A stretch of 18,634 bases of DNA, from positions 1 through 18,634 of the forward strand of contig CALETH010000008.1 in NCBI GenBank assembly GCA_937920105.1, read 5' to 3'. Within the stretch, counting starts at the first letter, position 1; each line of letters starts with the position of its first letter. Source of the stretch: an uncultured Bacteroidota bacterium (GTDB lineage: Bacteria; Bacteroidota; Ignavibacteria; UBA10030; UBA8401). A program made the translations under genes and the position numbers. Shown piece by piece: positions 6,848 to 14,359 of the stretch. Below the pieces are notes generated by a model. The model was not told the DNA's origin, did not search any database, and worked only from the letters and a program-made list of their open reading frames with translations.

Positions 6848-6989
6848 CGTAAAAAATATTATTCATCAATATATTTATTTTATTATATAATTATCGTAAA
6901 AATCTTTGAAAAATTCACTCCGTCGGTCGCTAATTCCATAAATAACGATAATAAAATTTTATATTTATGTGAAATGGGAAAATCATTTC

Positions 6990-7529
6990 TTATAAGTACA
7001 CTTTCAATCCCAACCCAAAAATACTGTTGGCGTTTGTTATAGCAGGAGCAACTTCTATCATAAATTCGATATTACGTTGGAGAGCAATATTAGTTCCAAC
7101 AAAAAACCATGCTGGCATTGTTGTTGAACCAGAATAAAAATTCATATCTGCATCTATTCCACCATACAGCCCAACATTTCTTGTAATTGGAAAAGAGAGA
7201 TTAAGTGTTCCATCAAGTCCTACAACGCCGCCTTGTGTGTGTCCGCCGACTGCAACAGAAAGATATGGACTTCTTCGCAAAAGCATAAATTCTATATTCG
7301 CACCAAAATAATTGGGTTCTCCAAAACCAACAATAAAATCAAGGTCTGCTCCTCCAAAACCAATTCCAGCATCAGCGAACAAAGCAAATCCACCATTGTT
7401 GCTCTGTATTACTGGGGTTACACCAAGTGAGATTGTTTTTGTTGATAATGTTTTTGCATCATTATATACCTGAGAAAATGTTGTGGTGGAAATGAAGAGT
7501 GTGATGAGAATGAAAAAAAGTTTTTTCAT
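6990..7529 (-). CDS. small secreted protein, probable outer-membrane beta-barrel
   Basis: A 179-residue protein with a clear signal peptide (MKKLFFILITLFISTTTFSQ, likely cleavage near residue 19-20). The mature part alternates short polar turns with amphipathic strands, such as ISLGVTPVIQ, GGFALFADAGIGFGG, LDFIVGFG, YLSVAVGGHTQGG, VGLYGGIDADMNF and IFGLGLKVYL at the C-terminus. This fits a small outer-membrane beta-barrel or a lipid-exposed barrel-like protein. No named family is recognised and the function is unknown. A good Shine-Dalgarno (AAAGGT) precedes the ATG. It is separated by about 66 bases from the terC gene upstream and by 316 bases from the nuclease downstream, so it may be expressed alone. 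Confidence 0.75.
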   Translation of the reverse strand: MKKLFFILITLFISTTTFSQVYNDAKTLSTKTISLGVTPVIQSNNGGFALFADAGIGFGGADLDFIVGFGEPNYFGANIEFMLLRRSPYLSVAVGGHTQGGVVGLDGTLNLSFPITRNVGLYGGIDADMNFYSGSTTMPAWFFVGTNIALQRNIEFMIEVAPAITNANSIFGLGLKVYL

Positions 7530-7595
7530 GAGATTACCTTTTATAGAAAGTGAATGAAAATAGAGTTTAAAATGTTTTTGAATATAGATGATTTT

Positions 7596-8360
7596 TTATT
7601 TCTTTTTTGTGTCAGAGTTCTCACTATATTGTTCTCGCAATTCTAAGGGTGGAACAGATTTTTTTCGCATTTTAATGTTGAGCATTTCTACAAAAACAGA
7701 AAATGCCATTGCAAAATAAATATATCCTTTAGAAATATGCTGCTCAAAACCTTCCGCCATTAATGTTACGCCAATTAGTAAAAGAAAACTTAATGCAAGC
7801 ATTTTAATGGTAGGATGACGATGCACAAAATTGCTAATGGATTTTGCAGAAAACATCATTACTCCAACGGCAATGATAATTGCTGTTACCATTACTCCGA
7901 GACGGTCAGTCATACCAACTGCTGTGATAACAGAATCCAATGAAAAAACAATATCTAACAAAATTATTTGAATAATAATATTGGTGAACGATGCTTTTTT
8001 TACTTTTGATGAGGCAGCACCTTCTTCTCCTTCTAATTTATTGTGGATTTCATGTGTGCTTTTTGCAAGAAGAAAAAGCCCGCCAATAATTAGAATAATA
8101 TCTTTACCGGAAATTTCTTGTTGTAAAATTGTAAATAGAGGGACGGTAAGTTTCATAATCCAAGTGAGCGAAAAGAGAAGAAGTATGCGGATGAGCATTG
8201 CTAAGGCAAGTCCTATCGTTCTTGCTTTTCCTTGTTGTGCTGGGGGTAGTTTTCCAACTAAGATAGAAATAAAAATGATGTTATCTATTCCTAATACAAT
8301 TTCTAATGCAACAAGTGTTGAAAGTGCAATCCAAAGTTGTGGGTCAAGAAGCCATTCCAT
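7596..8360 (-). CDS. TerC family integral membrane protein
   Basis: A 254-residue membrane protein of the TerC/Alx/YkoY family with about seven hydrophobic helices. The family's paired acidic motifs are present: LEIVLGIDNIIFISIL (about 19-34, Asp26) and the related LLDIVFSLDSVITAVGMTD (about 133-151). Members export Mn2+ or help metallate exported proteins, and some confer tellurite resistance. The loop between helices (about 106-124) is charged. A strong Shine-Dalgarno (AAAGGA) lies six bases before the ATG. The gene follows the MOSC gene by 33 bases and may be part of the DinB-EamA-MOSC-TerC run. Which cation it moves cannot be read from the sequence. Confidence 0.9.
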   Translation of the reverse strand: MEWLLDPQLWIALSTLVALEIVLGIDNIIFISILVGKLPPAQQGKARTIGLALAMLIRILLLFSLTWIMKLTVPLFTILQQEISGKDIILIIGGLFLLAKSTHEIHNKLEGEEGAASSKVKKASFTNIIIQIILLDIVFSLDSVITAVGMTDRLGVMVTAIIIAVGVMMFSAKSISNFVHRHPTIKMLALSFLLLIGVTLMAEGFEQHISKGYIYFAMAFSVFVEMLNIKMRKKSVPPLELREQYSENSDTKKK

Positions 8361-8393
8361 AGTGTTCCTTTATAAGTGATTTAAAAATATTAT

Positions 8394-9188
8394 TTATTTA
8401 AGTATTTCTACAATATTGCCAATGTGAATTGTTCCGAAATTTTTATGAAGAAGATTTTGTCCGAACAAAATTTTTCCATTCATTGTACGAAATTGTGCTA
8501 ATGTTTTCAATGGTTCTTTTCCTTTTTCACCAGTTTCTTGATTTATTGTTGTGATGGTACAACGAGCACAAGGTTTTACACAATCAAAAATAGTATTACC
8601 AATTTTTATTGTTTTCCACGCATCTTCTTCAAATGGTGTACAATCACTCACAACAATATTGGGACGAAATCGATTCATCAATATTGGCTCAGAAAGTTTT
8701 GTATTTAAATATTGTAATGATGCTTCGGAAATGAGGAGGAAGGGAAAACCATCTGCAAAACTTGTATGCTCTTTATTGTGTGCGTAGGTAGTATCAACTA
8801 ATCGTTGACTTTCATCTGGCATAAATACGCAATAACATTGTGCGTGAAGAAATGTACTGAACCATTCATCAATTACGGTGTTTAATCGTAATGCTTGTAC
8901 TGTATCATTCCAAATTTGAACTTTACAATATTTTTTTTTATCACCATAAAATGGAATGACTAATTTTTCCATGGATGGTGCAGATACAGATAATCCGTCT
9001 GATACAATCTCTACTGTAATTAATGCCAACTTTGAATGTTGACGTTGAGTCAAAAAATTTCCTTTTTCATCAATAAGCATCCAACGTCTATCGAATTGGA
9101 AACCCCGTTCTTCTATTATTGAAGAAGTGAGGGAAATTCCTTTGGCAGATTTTATTGGATAAATGTTGAGTTGAGAAATTGTAATCAT
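8394..9188 (-). CDS. MOSC domain protein, YcbX/MOSC-N type
   Basis: A 264-residue protein with an N-terminal beta-barrel MOSC_N domain (about 1-115: LNIYPIKSAKGISL, RRWMLIDEKGNFLTQRQ) and a C-terminal MOSC domain (about 125-264: FADGFPFLLISEASL, NRFRPNIVV). The MOSC domain has the cysteine motif VKPCARCTITTINQETG, with Cys207 as the probable molybdenum ligand. Relatives are molybdenum-cofactor enzymes such as YcbX and mARC, which reduce N-hydroxylated compounds; unlike E. coli YcbX, there is no C-terminal 2Fe-2S ferredoxin domain, so an external electron donor would be needed. The start lies two bases after the stop of the EamA gene, indicating one transcript. Confidence 0.88.
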   Translation of the reverse strand: MITISQLNIYPIKSAKGISLTSSIIEERGFQFDRRWMLIDEKGNFLTQRQHSKLALITVEIVSDGLSVSAPSMEKLVIPFYGDKKKYCKVQIWNDTVQALRLNTVIDEWFSTFLHAQCYCVFMPDESQRLVDTTYAHNKEHTSFADGFPFLLISEASLQYLNTKLSEPILMNRFRPNIVVSDCTPFEEDAWKTIKIGNTIFDCVKPCARCTITTINQETGEKGKEPLKTLAQFRTMNGKILFGQNLLHKNFGTIHIGNIVEILK

Positions 9189-9190
9189 GA

Positions 9191-10114
9191 TTAATTATCT
9201 AATATAAATTGTTCTTGCGGTGAGTGTTTATTTCTTTGTTGTTGGATAGAGAGCATTGTAATGGCGTACAAAATAATAATACTTCCAACAATTTGATAAG
9301 GAGTGAGCGTTGCTCCTAAAAAATACCAATTTAAAATGATTGAAGAGATGGGAAATGCTAACTCACAAATACTTGCGATAGATGCTTTGGTTGTAGAAAG
9401 TCCACGATAATAAAGAAATAATGCTGTAACTCCTGGAATGATAGCAATAAAGAGAAGTGATTGAAATTGTTGTATTGTAATGGTAAAAGAATATCCTCGT
9501 ATTATTACGATAGGAAATAAGAAGAAAAATCCCAAGGAAACTCTTGCACTTGTTAATAGTGGAAATGAAATTTTCGCACTAAGTTTTTTCCCAACAACGG
9601 TAGAACATCCCCATAAAACAGTAGCAGTTATTGCAAAAAGCACTCCACGAAAATTTGCATTATTAAATGAAAGATTTTTCAACAAATCAAATGCTAAAAT
9701 ATATGCACCAACGAGTGCCAATATTGCATATTTCCAAAAACCAATTTCAAATCTTTCTTTAAGAAAAAAATAGGCAATACTAATGGTAATAATTGGTTGT
9801 AATTTTTGTAGTACTATTATAATAGAAGGGTTGATGTACGAAAAAGCAGCAGTAAATAACAGTGTTGCAATAACAGAACCACCCAGCGAAATAAAAATTA
9901 ATCCCAACCACTCTTTCCAGCTAAGAGGGAGTAGTTCTCGAAATTTTTTTATGAGAATTGGAAGTGCAATGAAACTGCCAATACAATGTTCGTAAAAAAC
10001 AATAATTCCTGTTGGCAGAACGTTGACCAGTGATTTTCGAAATACTGAATCAGTTCCCCAAAGAAGAGAGCCAAGTGTTATCCAAAGTGGACCGTTATTT
10101 TTTTGTTTTTGCAT
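9191..10114 (-). CDS. EamA/DMT-superfamily transporter
   Basis: A 307-residue inner-membrane protein with about ten hydrophobic helices arranged as two EamA repeats (about 10-145 and 155-290). The first repeat opens with LGSLLWGTDSVFRKSLV and includes the internal helix-end motif LQKLQPIITISIAYFFLKE. The second includes TVLWGCSTVVGKKL and ELAFPISSIILNWYFLG. The family exports small metabolites such as amino acids; the substrate cannot be told. An ATG at 10114 is preferred over the adjacent TTG at 10117. No strong Shine-Dalgarno is visible. It lies 22 bases after the DinB gene and 2 bases before the MOSC gene. Confidence 0.9.
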   Translation of the reverse strand: MQKQKNNGPLWITLGSLLWGTDSVFRKSLVNVLPTGIIVFYEHCIGSFIALPILIKKFRELLPLSWKEWLGLIFISLGGSVIATLLFTAAFSYINPSIIIVLQKLQPIITISIAYFFLKERFEIGFWKYAILALVGAYILAFDLLKNLSFNNANFRGVLFAITATVLWGCSTVVGKKLSAKISFPLLTSARVSLGFFFLFPIVIIRGYSFTITIQQFQSLLFIAIIPGVTALFLYYRGLSTTKASIASICELAFPISSIILNWYFLGATLTPYQIVGSIIILYAITMLSIQQQRNKHSPQEQFILDN

Positions 10115-10136
10115 CAATGTTATTTTTTTGGATTAT

Positions 10137-10601
10137 TTACGCACGGATTTGTTTAATATGTCCGACGTGTTTTTCTCCATGGTTGGAATAAATTTTTAAT
10201 AATTGTTCTAATAGATATTTTCCTGTTTCAGGGTGAGTGGCAGATTTATCCCATCCATTTTCTGGAACTGAATTTAATAATACAACCCAACGTTCGTGAA
10301 TTCCTTTAATAATTGCGAGAGAGCAATCAATAGGAAGTTTAGAGTCCGGTAATGTTGCCCAATCATCTTGATTGTATGGTTTGAGTGTTGGATTTTCTTC
10401 TGTGAGAATAAGTTTCATTCGTATGTACGCATTCATGTGTGAATCGGCGAGATGGTGAACAACTTGACGAGCAGTCCAACCACCTTCGCGATACGGTGTA
10501 TCAAGTTGTGCATCATTCAAATTTTTAACAACATTTTCCAATTCTGTTGGAAGGTTTTTGATTTTTGCAATCATTGTTTTTCGTTCTTCTGGTGTGAGCA
10601 T
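10137..10601 (-). CDS. DinB/YfiT-type putative bacillithiol transferase
   Basis: A 154-residue four-helix-bundle protein of the DinB superfamily, closest in pattern to YfiT/BstA. It has GWTARQVVHHLADSHMNAY (about 41-59), PTLKPYNQDDWATLPDS (about 71-87) and the C-terminal NHGEKHVGHIKQI (140-152). Metal-binding histidines are probably His50 plus two of His141, His145 and His148. YfiT/BstA enzymes transfer bacillithiol to electrophiles in Firmicutes; members in other phyla may use another thiol. A Shine-Dalgarno AAGGAA precedes the ATG. It leads the run with the EamA, MOSC and TerC genes. Confidence 0.85.
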   Translation of the reverse strand: MLTPEERKTMIAKIKNLPTELENVVKNLNDAQLDTPYREGGWTARQVVHHLADSHMNAYIRMKLILTEENPTLKPYNQDDWATLPDSKLPIDCSLAIIKGIHERWVVLLNSVPENGWDKSATHPETGKYLLEQLLKIYSNHGEKHVGHIKQIRA

Positions 10602-10682
10602 AGATTATTCCTTATTAAAAATTGATAAATGAATAAAAAGAAAAAAAGGATAAATTATCAATGTGCAATGAACAATTAAGTA

Positions 10683-10713
10683 TTCAGAAGTCAGAACTCA
10701 GAATTCTGAAGTT
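10683..10713. repeat. palindrome with three TCAGAA heptads
   Basis: Three consecutive heptads TCAGAAG, TCAGAAC and TCAGAAT run from 10684 to 10704. The perfect core CAGAATTCTG (10699-10708) sits in a larger inverted repeat (AACTCAGAA with TTCTGAAGTT, one extra base). TTCAGAA at 10683-10689 can also pair with TTCTGAA at 10704-10710. The element lies in the 133-base gap between the glycosyltransferase stop and the DinB start, next to an AT-rich stretch. Confidence 0.55.
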
Positions 10714-10734
10714 ACTATTTTTTACCTCATATAC

Positions 10735-11820
10735 TTATTTACTTAAATACTCCATTACTAAAGTTTTGTAATTATCTTTTGAAAACTGCAACGCATGGTT
10801 ACGAATTTCTTCTGGAGAAAATTGTATTGTTTCACTTTTTAAAACTGCTTGTGCTAATGCTTCTGGAGTTTGTTCAGCAAAAAATATTCCGGTTTTTCCT
10901 TCAATCACAGTTTCCAAAGCACCACCTTTTGCAAAAGCAATAACTGGCTTTCCTGAAGCCATTGCTTCTAAAGGGACAATGCCAAAATCTTCTTCTCCAG
11001 GAAAAATTAATGCTTTGCATTTTGCATAAAGTTGTGCAAGTTCCTTATCACTTTTCCATCCCAAAAATTCTATAGTATTTCCTGCAATTGTGCGAAGTTT
11101 TTTTTCTTCTGGTCCTTTTCCAACAATTATTAAATTCTTTTTGAGATGATTAAATGTTTGTATTGCTAATTCCACTTTTTTGTAGGGAACTAATGCACTG
11201 ACAATGAGATAATAATTTTCATTGGTGGTAGAAAGTTGAAATAATTCCATATCTACCGGCGGAAAAATTACTGCTGCTTCTCTATTATAATAGAGTTGAA
11301 TTCTTTTTCTCACATTTTCTGAATTAGCAATATAATAGTGAACACGTTTTGAAGTTTTTACATCCCACCAACGCAATAGTGGAGCAAGAAAAAGCATTAT
11401 TGCTCTTGTGAAAAAATTTGCTTTTCCTTTTCCAAAATATTCGTGATACATTTCCCACACATATCGCATAGGAGTGTGGCAATAACAAATGTGGATAGCA
11501 TCTTTTCGCACTTTTGCATTTTTTGCAACGCAGTGACTTGTGGAAATAACAATATCATATTCTGAAAAATCAAAAAATTCCATCGCTAACGGAAAAAGCG
11601 GGAGATAGGAGCGGTAATGATTTTTGATAAATGGTAATTTTTGAATAAATGATGTGTAGATTTTTTTTGATTCTATTATTGAAGACATTGCTCCTTTGTG
11701 ATGAAGTAATGTATAAATCGGAGCATCAGGAAAAAGTTCGCACAATATTTCGAGACATTTTTCTCCGCCACGCATTCCTGTTAACCAATCATGCACTATG
11801 GCAATTTTTTTTGTGGGCAT
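10735..11820 (-). CDS. GT4 family glycosyltransferase
   Basis: A 361-residue GT-B glycosyltransferase. The N-terminal domain starts KKIAIVHDWLTGMRGGEKCLE (split nucleotide-sugar fold), and continues with DIVISTSHCVAKN and ICYCHTPMRYVWE, typical of WbaZ-like mannosyl/glycosyl transferases. The C-terminal GT4 domain has VSALVPYKKVELAI, IVGKGPEEKKL, the EFLGWKSDKELAQLYAKC block and the donor-binding GEEDFGIVPLEAMASGKPVIA with the conserved E-x7-E. It probably adds sugars to a lipid-linked or surface polysaccharide. An upstream ATG at 11838 is also in frame, but it lies in the outer arm of the palindrome at 11834-11928; the internal ATG at 11820 (MPTKKIAIVHDWL) fits the family start better. The next gene upstream is the beta-CASP protein, 109 bases from the longer start. 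Confidence 0.88.
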   Translation of the reverse strand: MPTKKIAIVHDWLTGMRGGEKCLEILCELFPDAPIYTLLHHKGAMSSIIESKKIYTSFIQKLPFIKNHYRSYLPLFPLAMEFFDFSEYDIVISTSHCVAKNAKVRKDAIHICYCHTPMRYVWEMYHEYFGKGKANFFTRAIMLFLAPLLRWWDVKTSKRVHYYIANSENVRKRIQLYYNREAAVIFPPVDMELFQLSTTNENYYLIVSALVPYKKVELAIQTFNHLKKNLIIVGKGPEEKKLRTIAGNTIEFLGWKSDKELAQLYAKCKALIFPGEEDFGIVPLEAMASGKPVIAFAKGGALETVIEGKTGIFFAEQTPEALAQAVLKSETIQFSPEEIRNHALQFSKDNYKTLVMEYLSK

Positions 11821-11833
11821 ATTTTTTAAATGT

Positions 11834-11928
11834 GTCATGCCCGAATGTTTTCATCGGGCATCCAGCAAAATAGATTCCCGCTAAACTTGTCCTCAAACGT
11901 TTTTATTGAGGAAACGTGCGGGAATGAC
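11834..11928. repeat. double-hairpin composite palindrome (GTCAT type), copy 2
   Basis: It has the same plan as the element at 6705-6777. Outer GTCAT (11834-11838) and ATGAC (11924-11928) are inverted. Hairpin one pairs ATGCCCGA (11837-11844) with TCGGGCAT (11854-11861); hairpin two pairs ATTCCCGC (11874-11881) with GCGGGAAT (11918-11925). A third hairpin, CCTCAA with TTGAGG (11891-11896, 11906-11911), lies within the second. The stems differ in sequence from copy 1, but the GTCAT...ATC and GAT...ATGAC frame is kept. Confidence 0.75.
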
Positions 11929-11947
11929 GAAAAGATTGAAATAATTT

Positions 11948-13345
11948 TTACACTTCAAATTTTTGTAATCGTTCAGGAATAGTAACATTGTTAAAACCAC
12001 GGTCTTTTAAGGAGGAAGAAAGTTTTTCTGCATTTTCCAATTCTCCATGAACAAGAAAAATATTTTTTAATTTCTTTTTATCGAAATGAGAAAAATAATG
12101 AAGTAACTCATTGTGGTCTGCATGAGCACTAAAAGAATTAAGTACAGCAATTTCACATTTCAAATCATATTCTTCTCCAAAAATCTGTACTTTTGGATTT
12201 CGTTCTATCAATTTTCTTCCTAACGTGTGTTCTGCTTGATAGCCTACAAATAAAATTGTGCTATCTGGATTTTGAATATTATTCGCAATGTGATGAACAA
12301 CACGTCCTGCTTCACACATTCCCGAAGCAGCAATAATAATGCAGGGTTGCTTTCGTTCATTAAGTTTTTTGGATTCTTCTACATCACGAATGTAGGTGAG
12401 CGATTGAAAACCAAATGGGTCATTACGTTTTTTTACCAATGCTAAAATCTCTTCATCAAAACATTCTTCATGTTGACGAAAAATTTCTGTTGCGTTTGTT
12501 GCAAGGGGACTATCAACATAAATGGGAAGATTTTTTGGAAAGAGATTTTTTTTCATCAATAAATGAATTTGATAGACAATATCTTGGGTTCGTCCCACAC
12601 TGAACGCAGGAATAATAATTTTTCCGCCACGTTGTACTGTTTTTTGTATAACAGATAAAAATCTTTCAGACATATTTTCTACAGGGTCATGCAATCTTCC
12701 GCCATACGTGCTTTCGCTAATAAGAAAATCTACATCGCCCATAAATTCCGGGTTGCGAAGAATTGGTAAGTGTGGTCTTCCTACATCACCAGTAAATCCG
12801 ATTTTCTTTTCATAATTATTTTCTTTGATAGTTAATATCACAGATGCAGAACCAAGAATATGTCCGGCATCAACAAACGTTGCTTTGACGTTGTCAATAA
12901 CATCAAATGAGGTGTTGTAAGAAATTTCTTGAAATAAATCCAACGCCGGCTGCACATCTGCGACGCGATAAATTGGTTCTACTGAAGGAAGTTTTTTACG
13001 TGCATTTTTTTTGTTGACGAACTCAATATCTTTTTCTTGAATATACGCACTATCCATTAACATGAGTTTACATAAATCTACTGTTGCTGGTGTTGCGTAA
13101 ATCGGACCTTGAAATCCTTGCTTTACAAAATTAGGAATATTTCCAGCGTGGTCAATGTGAGCGTGAGAGAGAATGAGAACATCAATTTCTTTTGGGTTGA
13201 AGGGGAAGTTTCTATTGCGTTCAAATGTTTCAGCACGTCGTCCTTGAAACAAACCGCAATCCAACAAAATTTTTTTTCCATTGATGTGTAGAAGATGCAT
13301 TGAACCCGTTACAGTTCTTGCGGCTCCGATAAATTGAATGTGCAT
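11948..13345 (-). CDS. beta-CASP metallo-beta-lactamase RNase-like protein
   Basis: A 465-residue protein of the YSH1/RNase J-related beta-CASP family. The metallo-beta-lactamase core has SHAHIDHAGN (His61, His63, Asp65, His66), GHILGSA (His162) and TGDVGR (Asp187). The beta-CASP insert shows IIPAFSVGRTQDIVYQI, DSPLATNATEIF and IAASGMCEAGRVVHH. FSAHAD (His408) and LVHGE (His434) complete the metal site. The family acts as zinc-dependent RNA endo- or exonucleases in the cytoplasm; there is no KH domain or C-terminal RNase J extension. All catalytic residues are present, so activity is likely; the RNA targets are unknown. It is the first gene of the leftward block and faces the rightward methyltransferase gene. 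Confidence 0.92.
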   Translation of the reverse strand: MHIQFIGAARTVTGSMHLLHINGKKILLDCGLFQGRRAETFERNRNFPFNPKEIDVLILSHAHIDHAGNIPNFVKQGFQGPIYATPATVDLCKLMLMDSAYIQEKDIEFVNKKNARKKLPSVEPIYRVADVQPALDLFQEISYNTSFDVIDNVKATFVDAGHILGSASVILTIKENNYEKKIGFTGDVGRPHLPILRNPEFMGDVDFLISESTYGGRLHDPVENMSERFLSVIQKTVQRGGKIIIPAFSVGRTQDIVYQIHLLMKKNLFPKNLPIYVDSPLATNATEIFRQHEECFDEEILALVKKRNDPFGFQSLTYIRDVEESKKLNERKQPCIIIAASGMCEAGRVVHHIANNIQNPDSTILFVGYQAEHTLGRKLIERNPKVQIFGEEYDLKCEIAVLNSFSAHADHNELLHYFSHFDKKKLKNIFLVHGELENAEKLSSSLKDRGFNNVTIPERLQKFEV

Positions 13346-13371
13346 AGATTTATAAATAAAATGAGTAAGTT

Positions 13372-13451
13372 CCCCTCCTTATAGGAGGGGTTAGGGGAGG
13401 TCGTAAAATTTTAAAACAACCACCCTTGTATTCCCTCCTAATAGGAGGGAA
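13372..13451. repeat. composite palindrome of CCCTCC type
   Basis: Hairpin one: CCCCTCCT (13372-13379) with AGGAGGGG (13383-13390). Hairpin two: TTCCCTCCTA (13431-13440) with TAGGAGGGAA (13442-13451). Between them AGGGGAGGT and ACCACCCT are imperfectly inverted around an AT centre. This is the same double-hairpin architecture as the GTCAT elements but with unrelated sequence. It lies in the 225-base gap between the divergent beta-CASP and methyltransferase genes, which shows nothing else apart from AT-rich sequence. Confidence 0.7.
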
Positions 13452-13570
13452 GTTTAATTTTTTTTATAAAAACAATGTAAAAAGAAAAATTGAGAATTAC
13501 CGATTTTTTTATTTGGAAAATCTCTTTATTATTAACTACTCATTTTTAAAAACCATGCAATTCAAAATAA

Positions 13571-13607
13571 ATGAAAATTGAAAAGTCCGCTGCAATATAT
13601 TTTACAT
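13571..13607 (+). pseudogene. 5' fragment of the IS-disrupted membrane methyltransferase gene
   Basis: ATG at 13571 opens a frame (MKIEKSAAIYFT) directly after an in-frame TAA, and is cut at the left IS boundary. Joining base 13607 to base 14325 (removing the IS and one copy of the 8-bp duplication) keeps the frame: codon 13 becomes TTT and the protein continues FQGISIFIWW into the 280-residue fragment downstream. The rejoined gene would encode 304 residues ending at 15202. The fit of frame, start codon and duplication is strong evidence that this was one intact gene before the insertion. Confidence 0.85.
13600..13607. repeat. target-site duplication, left copy (TTTTACAT)
   Basis: TTTTACAT directly precedes the IS left end and is repeated exactly at 14317-14324 directly after the right end. 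Eight bases is the size produced by IS1595-family elements. Confidence 0.9.
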
Positions 13608-14316
13608 GGGTCTTGTATAGGAAAAATTAGTAAATTTTCTATAAGATGATAAAATATAGTAAGTTAAGCGACTATCAAATAAAAAAAACCTTATACAACT
13701 TTTCTTTGGAATTAACGTTGGTGCAGACTGCCAAACAACTTCATCTCAACCGTCACACCGTTGATAAGTATTATACGTATTTTAGAGAAAAGATTGTGAA
13801 CTATCAGGAACTTCAATTTCAACAATTTTCGGGTGAAGTAGAAATTGATGAATCTTATTTTGGTTCCCGTCATCACGGCGATAAACGTGGACGGGGTTCA
13901 CCAACAAAAATTCCTGTGATTGGTATTTTACAACGTCAAGGCAAAGTGTACACACAAATCATTCCTGATGTATCGAAGAAAACCCTTGTCCCTATTATCG
14001 AAAAACTCGTTGCTAAATCAAAAACTTGTGTCTATACCGATAAATGGAAAAGTTATGATAGTTTGGTATTGTCAGGATATAAACATTACCGGATTAATCA
14101 CTCTCAAGAATTTGTGAATAATCATAATCACATTAATGGTATCGAATCGTTTTGGTCTTTTGTTAAACGTAAAATGAGAAAACATAATGGTATTGCCAAA
14201 CACAAATTTTACTTATATTTGAAAGAAGCGGAGTTCCGCTTCAACAACAAACACAATAATATTTACATAATTCTTTTATCTATTATCTTTTCATAACTTT
14301 CTTCTATACAAGACCC
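13608..14316 (+). mobile_element. complete IS1595-family insertion sequence, 709 bp
   Basis: Terminal inverted repeats start GGGTCTTGTATAG at 13608 and end CTATACAAGACCC at 14316: 13 identical terminal bases, and 17 of the first 19 when extended. An 8-bp direct duplication TTTTACAT flanks it. One transposase gene (13646-14296) fills the element. The identical duplications and intact transposase suggest a recent, possibly still active, insertion. Confidence 0.93.
13646..14296 (+). CDS. IS1595-family (IS1016-like) transposase
   Basis: A 216-residue DDE transposase of the ISXO2-like/IS1595 class. An N-terminal helix-turn-helix-like region (about 5-45, with TAKQLHLNRHTVDKYY) is followed by the catalytic core: Asp68 in EVEIDESYFG, Asp132 in CVYTDKWKSY and Glu167 in GIESFWSFVKR. 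The C-terminal YLKEAEFRFNN (191-201) is also family-typical. It has no N-terminal zinc ribbon, so it matches the short IS1016 subgroup. The length is full and there is no frameshift or internal stop, so it should be functional. It moves the element at 13608-14316 by cut-and-paste with 8-bp target duplication. Confidence 0.93.
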   Translation: MIKYSKLSDYQIKKTLYNFSLELTLVQTAKQLHLNRHTVDKYYTYFREKIVNYQELQFQQFSGEVEIDESYFGSRHHGDKRGRGSPTKIPVIGILQRQGKVYTQIIPDVSKKTLVPIIEKLVAKSKTCVYTDKWKSYDSLVLSGYKHYRINHSQEFVNNHNHINGIESFWSFVKRKMRKHNGIAKHKFYLYLKEAEFRFNNKHNNIYIILLSIIFS

Positions 14317-14324
14317 TTTTACAT
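14317..14324. repeat. target-site duplication, right copy (TTTTACAT)
   Basis: It is identical to 13600-13607 and directly abuts the IS right end. Its bases also fall in the reading frame of the downstream methyltransferase fragment. Confidence 0.9.
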
Positions 14325-14359
14325 TTCAAGGTATCAGTATTTTTATTTGGTGGATTTTA

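Larger units (their letters stand above)
6674..6989. other. 316-base intergenic region, repeat-rich, no gene
   Basis: No coding frame is credible here. It contains the double-hairpin element at 6705-6777, a short related flank (TTACGCAAAC near 6697 and GTTTTGCGTA near 6795, imperfectly inverted), the second 27-base palindrome at 6819-6847, and then AT-rich sequence to the end of the next gene. The promoter of the nuclease operon should lie here, but no convincing -35/-10 pair was found. Confidence 0.7.

Noticed and set aside
6971..6989. Short hairpin GAAATG/CATTTC after the secreted barrel-like gene as a terminator
   Set aside because: Only six base pairs, all but two AT, and no T-run follows on the minus strand.
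7981..8379. 132-residue open frame on the plus strand
   Set aside because: It is antisense to the TerC gene, with no Shine-Dalgarno or recognisable motif; it is a shadow of the real gene.
10684..10704. TCAGAA heptads as a CRISPR-like or iteron array
   Set aside because: Only three adjacent heptads with no spacers, no replication or Cas gene nearby; better explained as a short low-complexity repeat.
14283..14350. Outward promoter from the IS right end (for example TTTACA 17 bases before TTTTAT)
   Set aside because: The -10 match is only 3/6 and the hexamers fall in the target duplication and the old gene body; similar matches are frequent in such AT-rich DNA.
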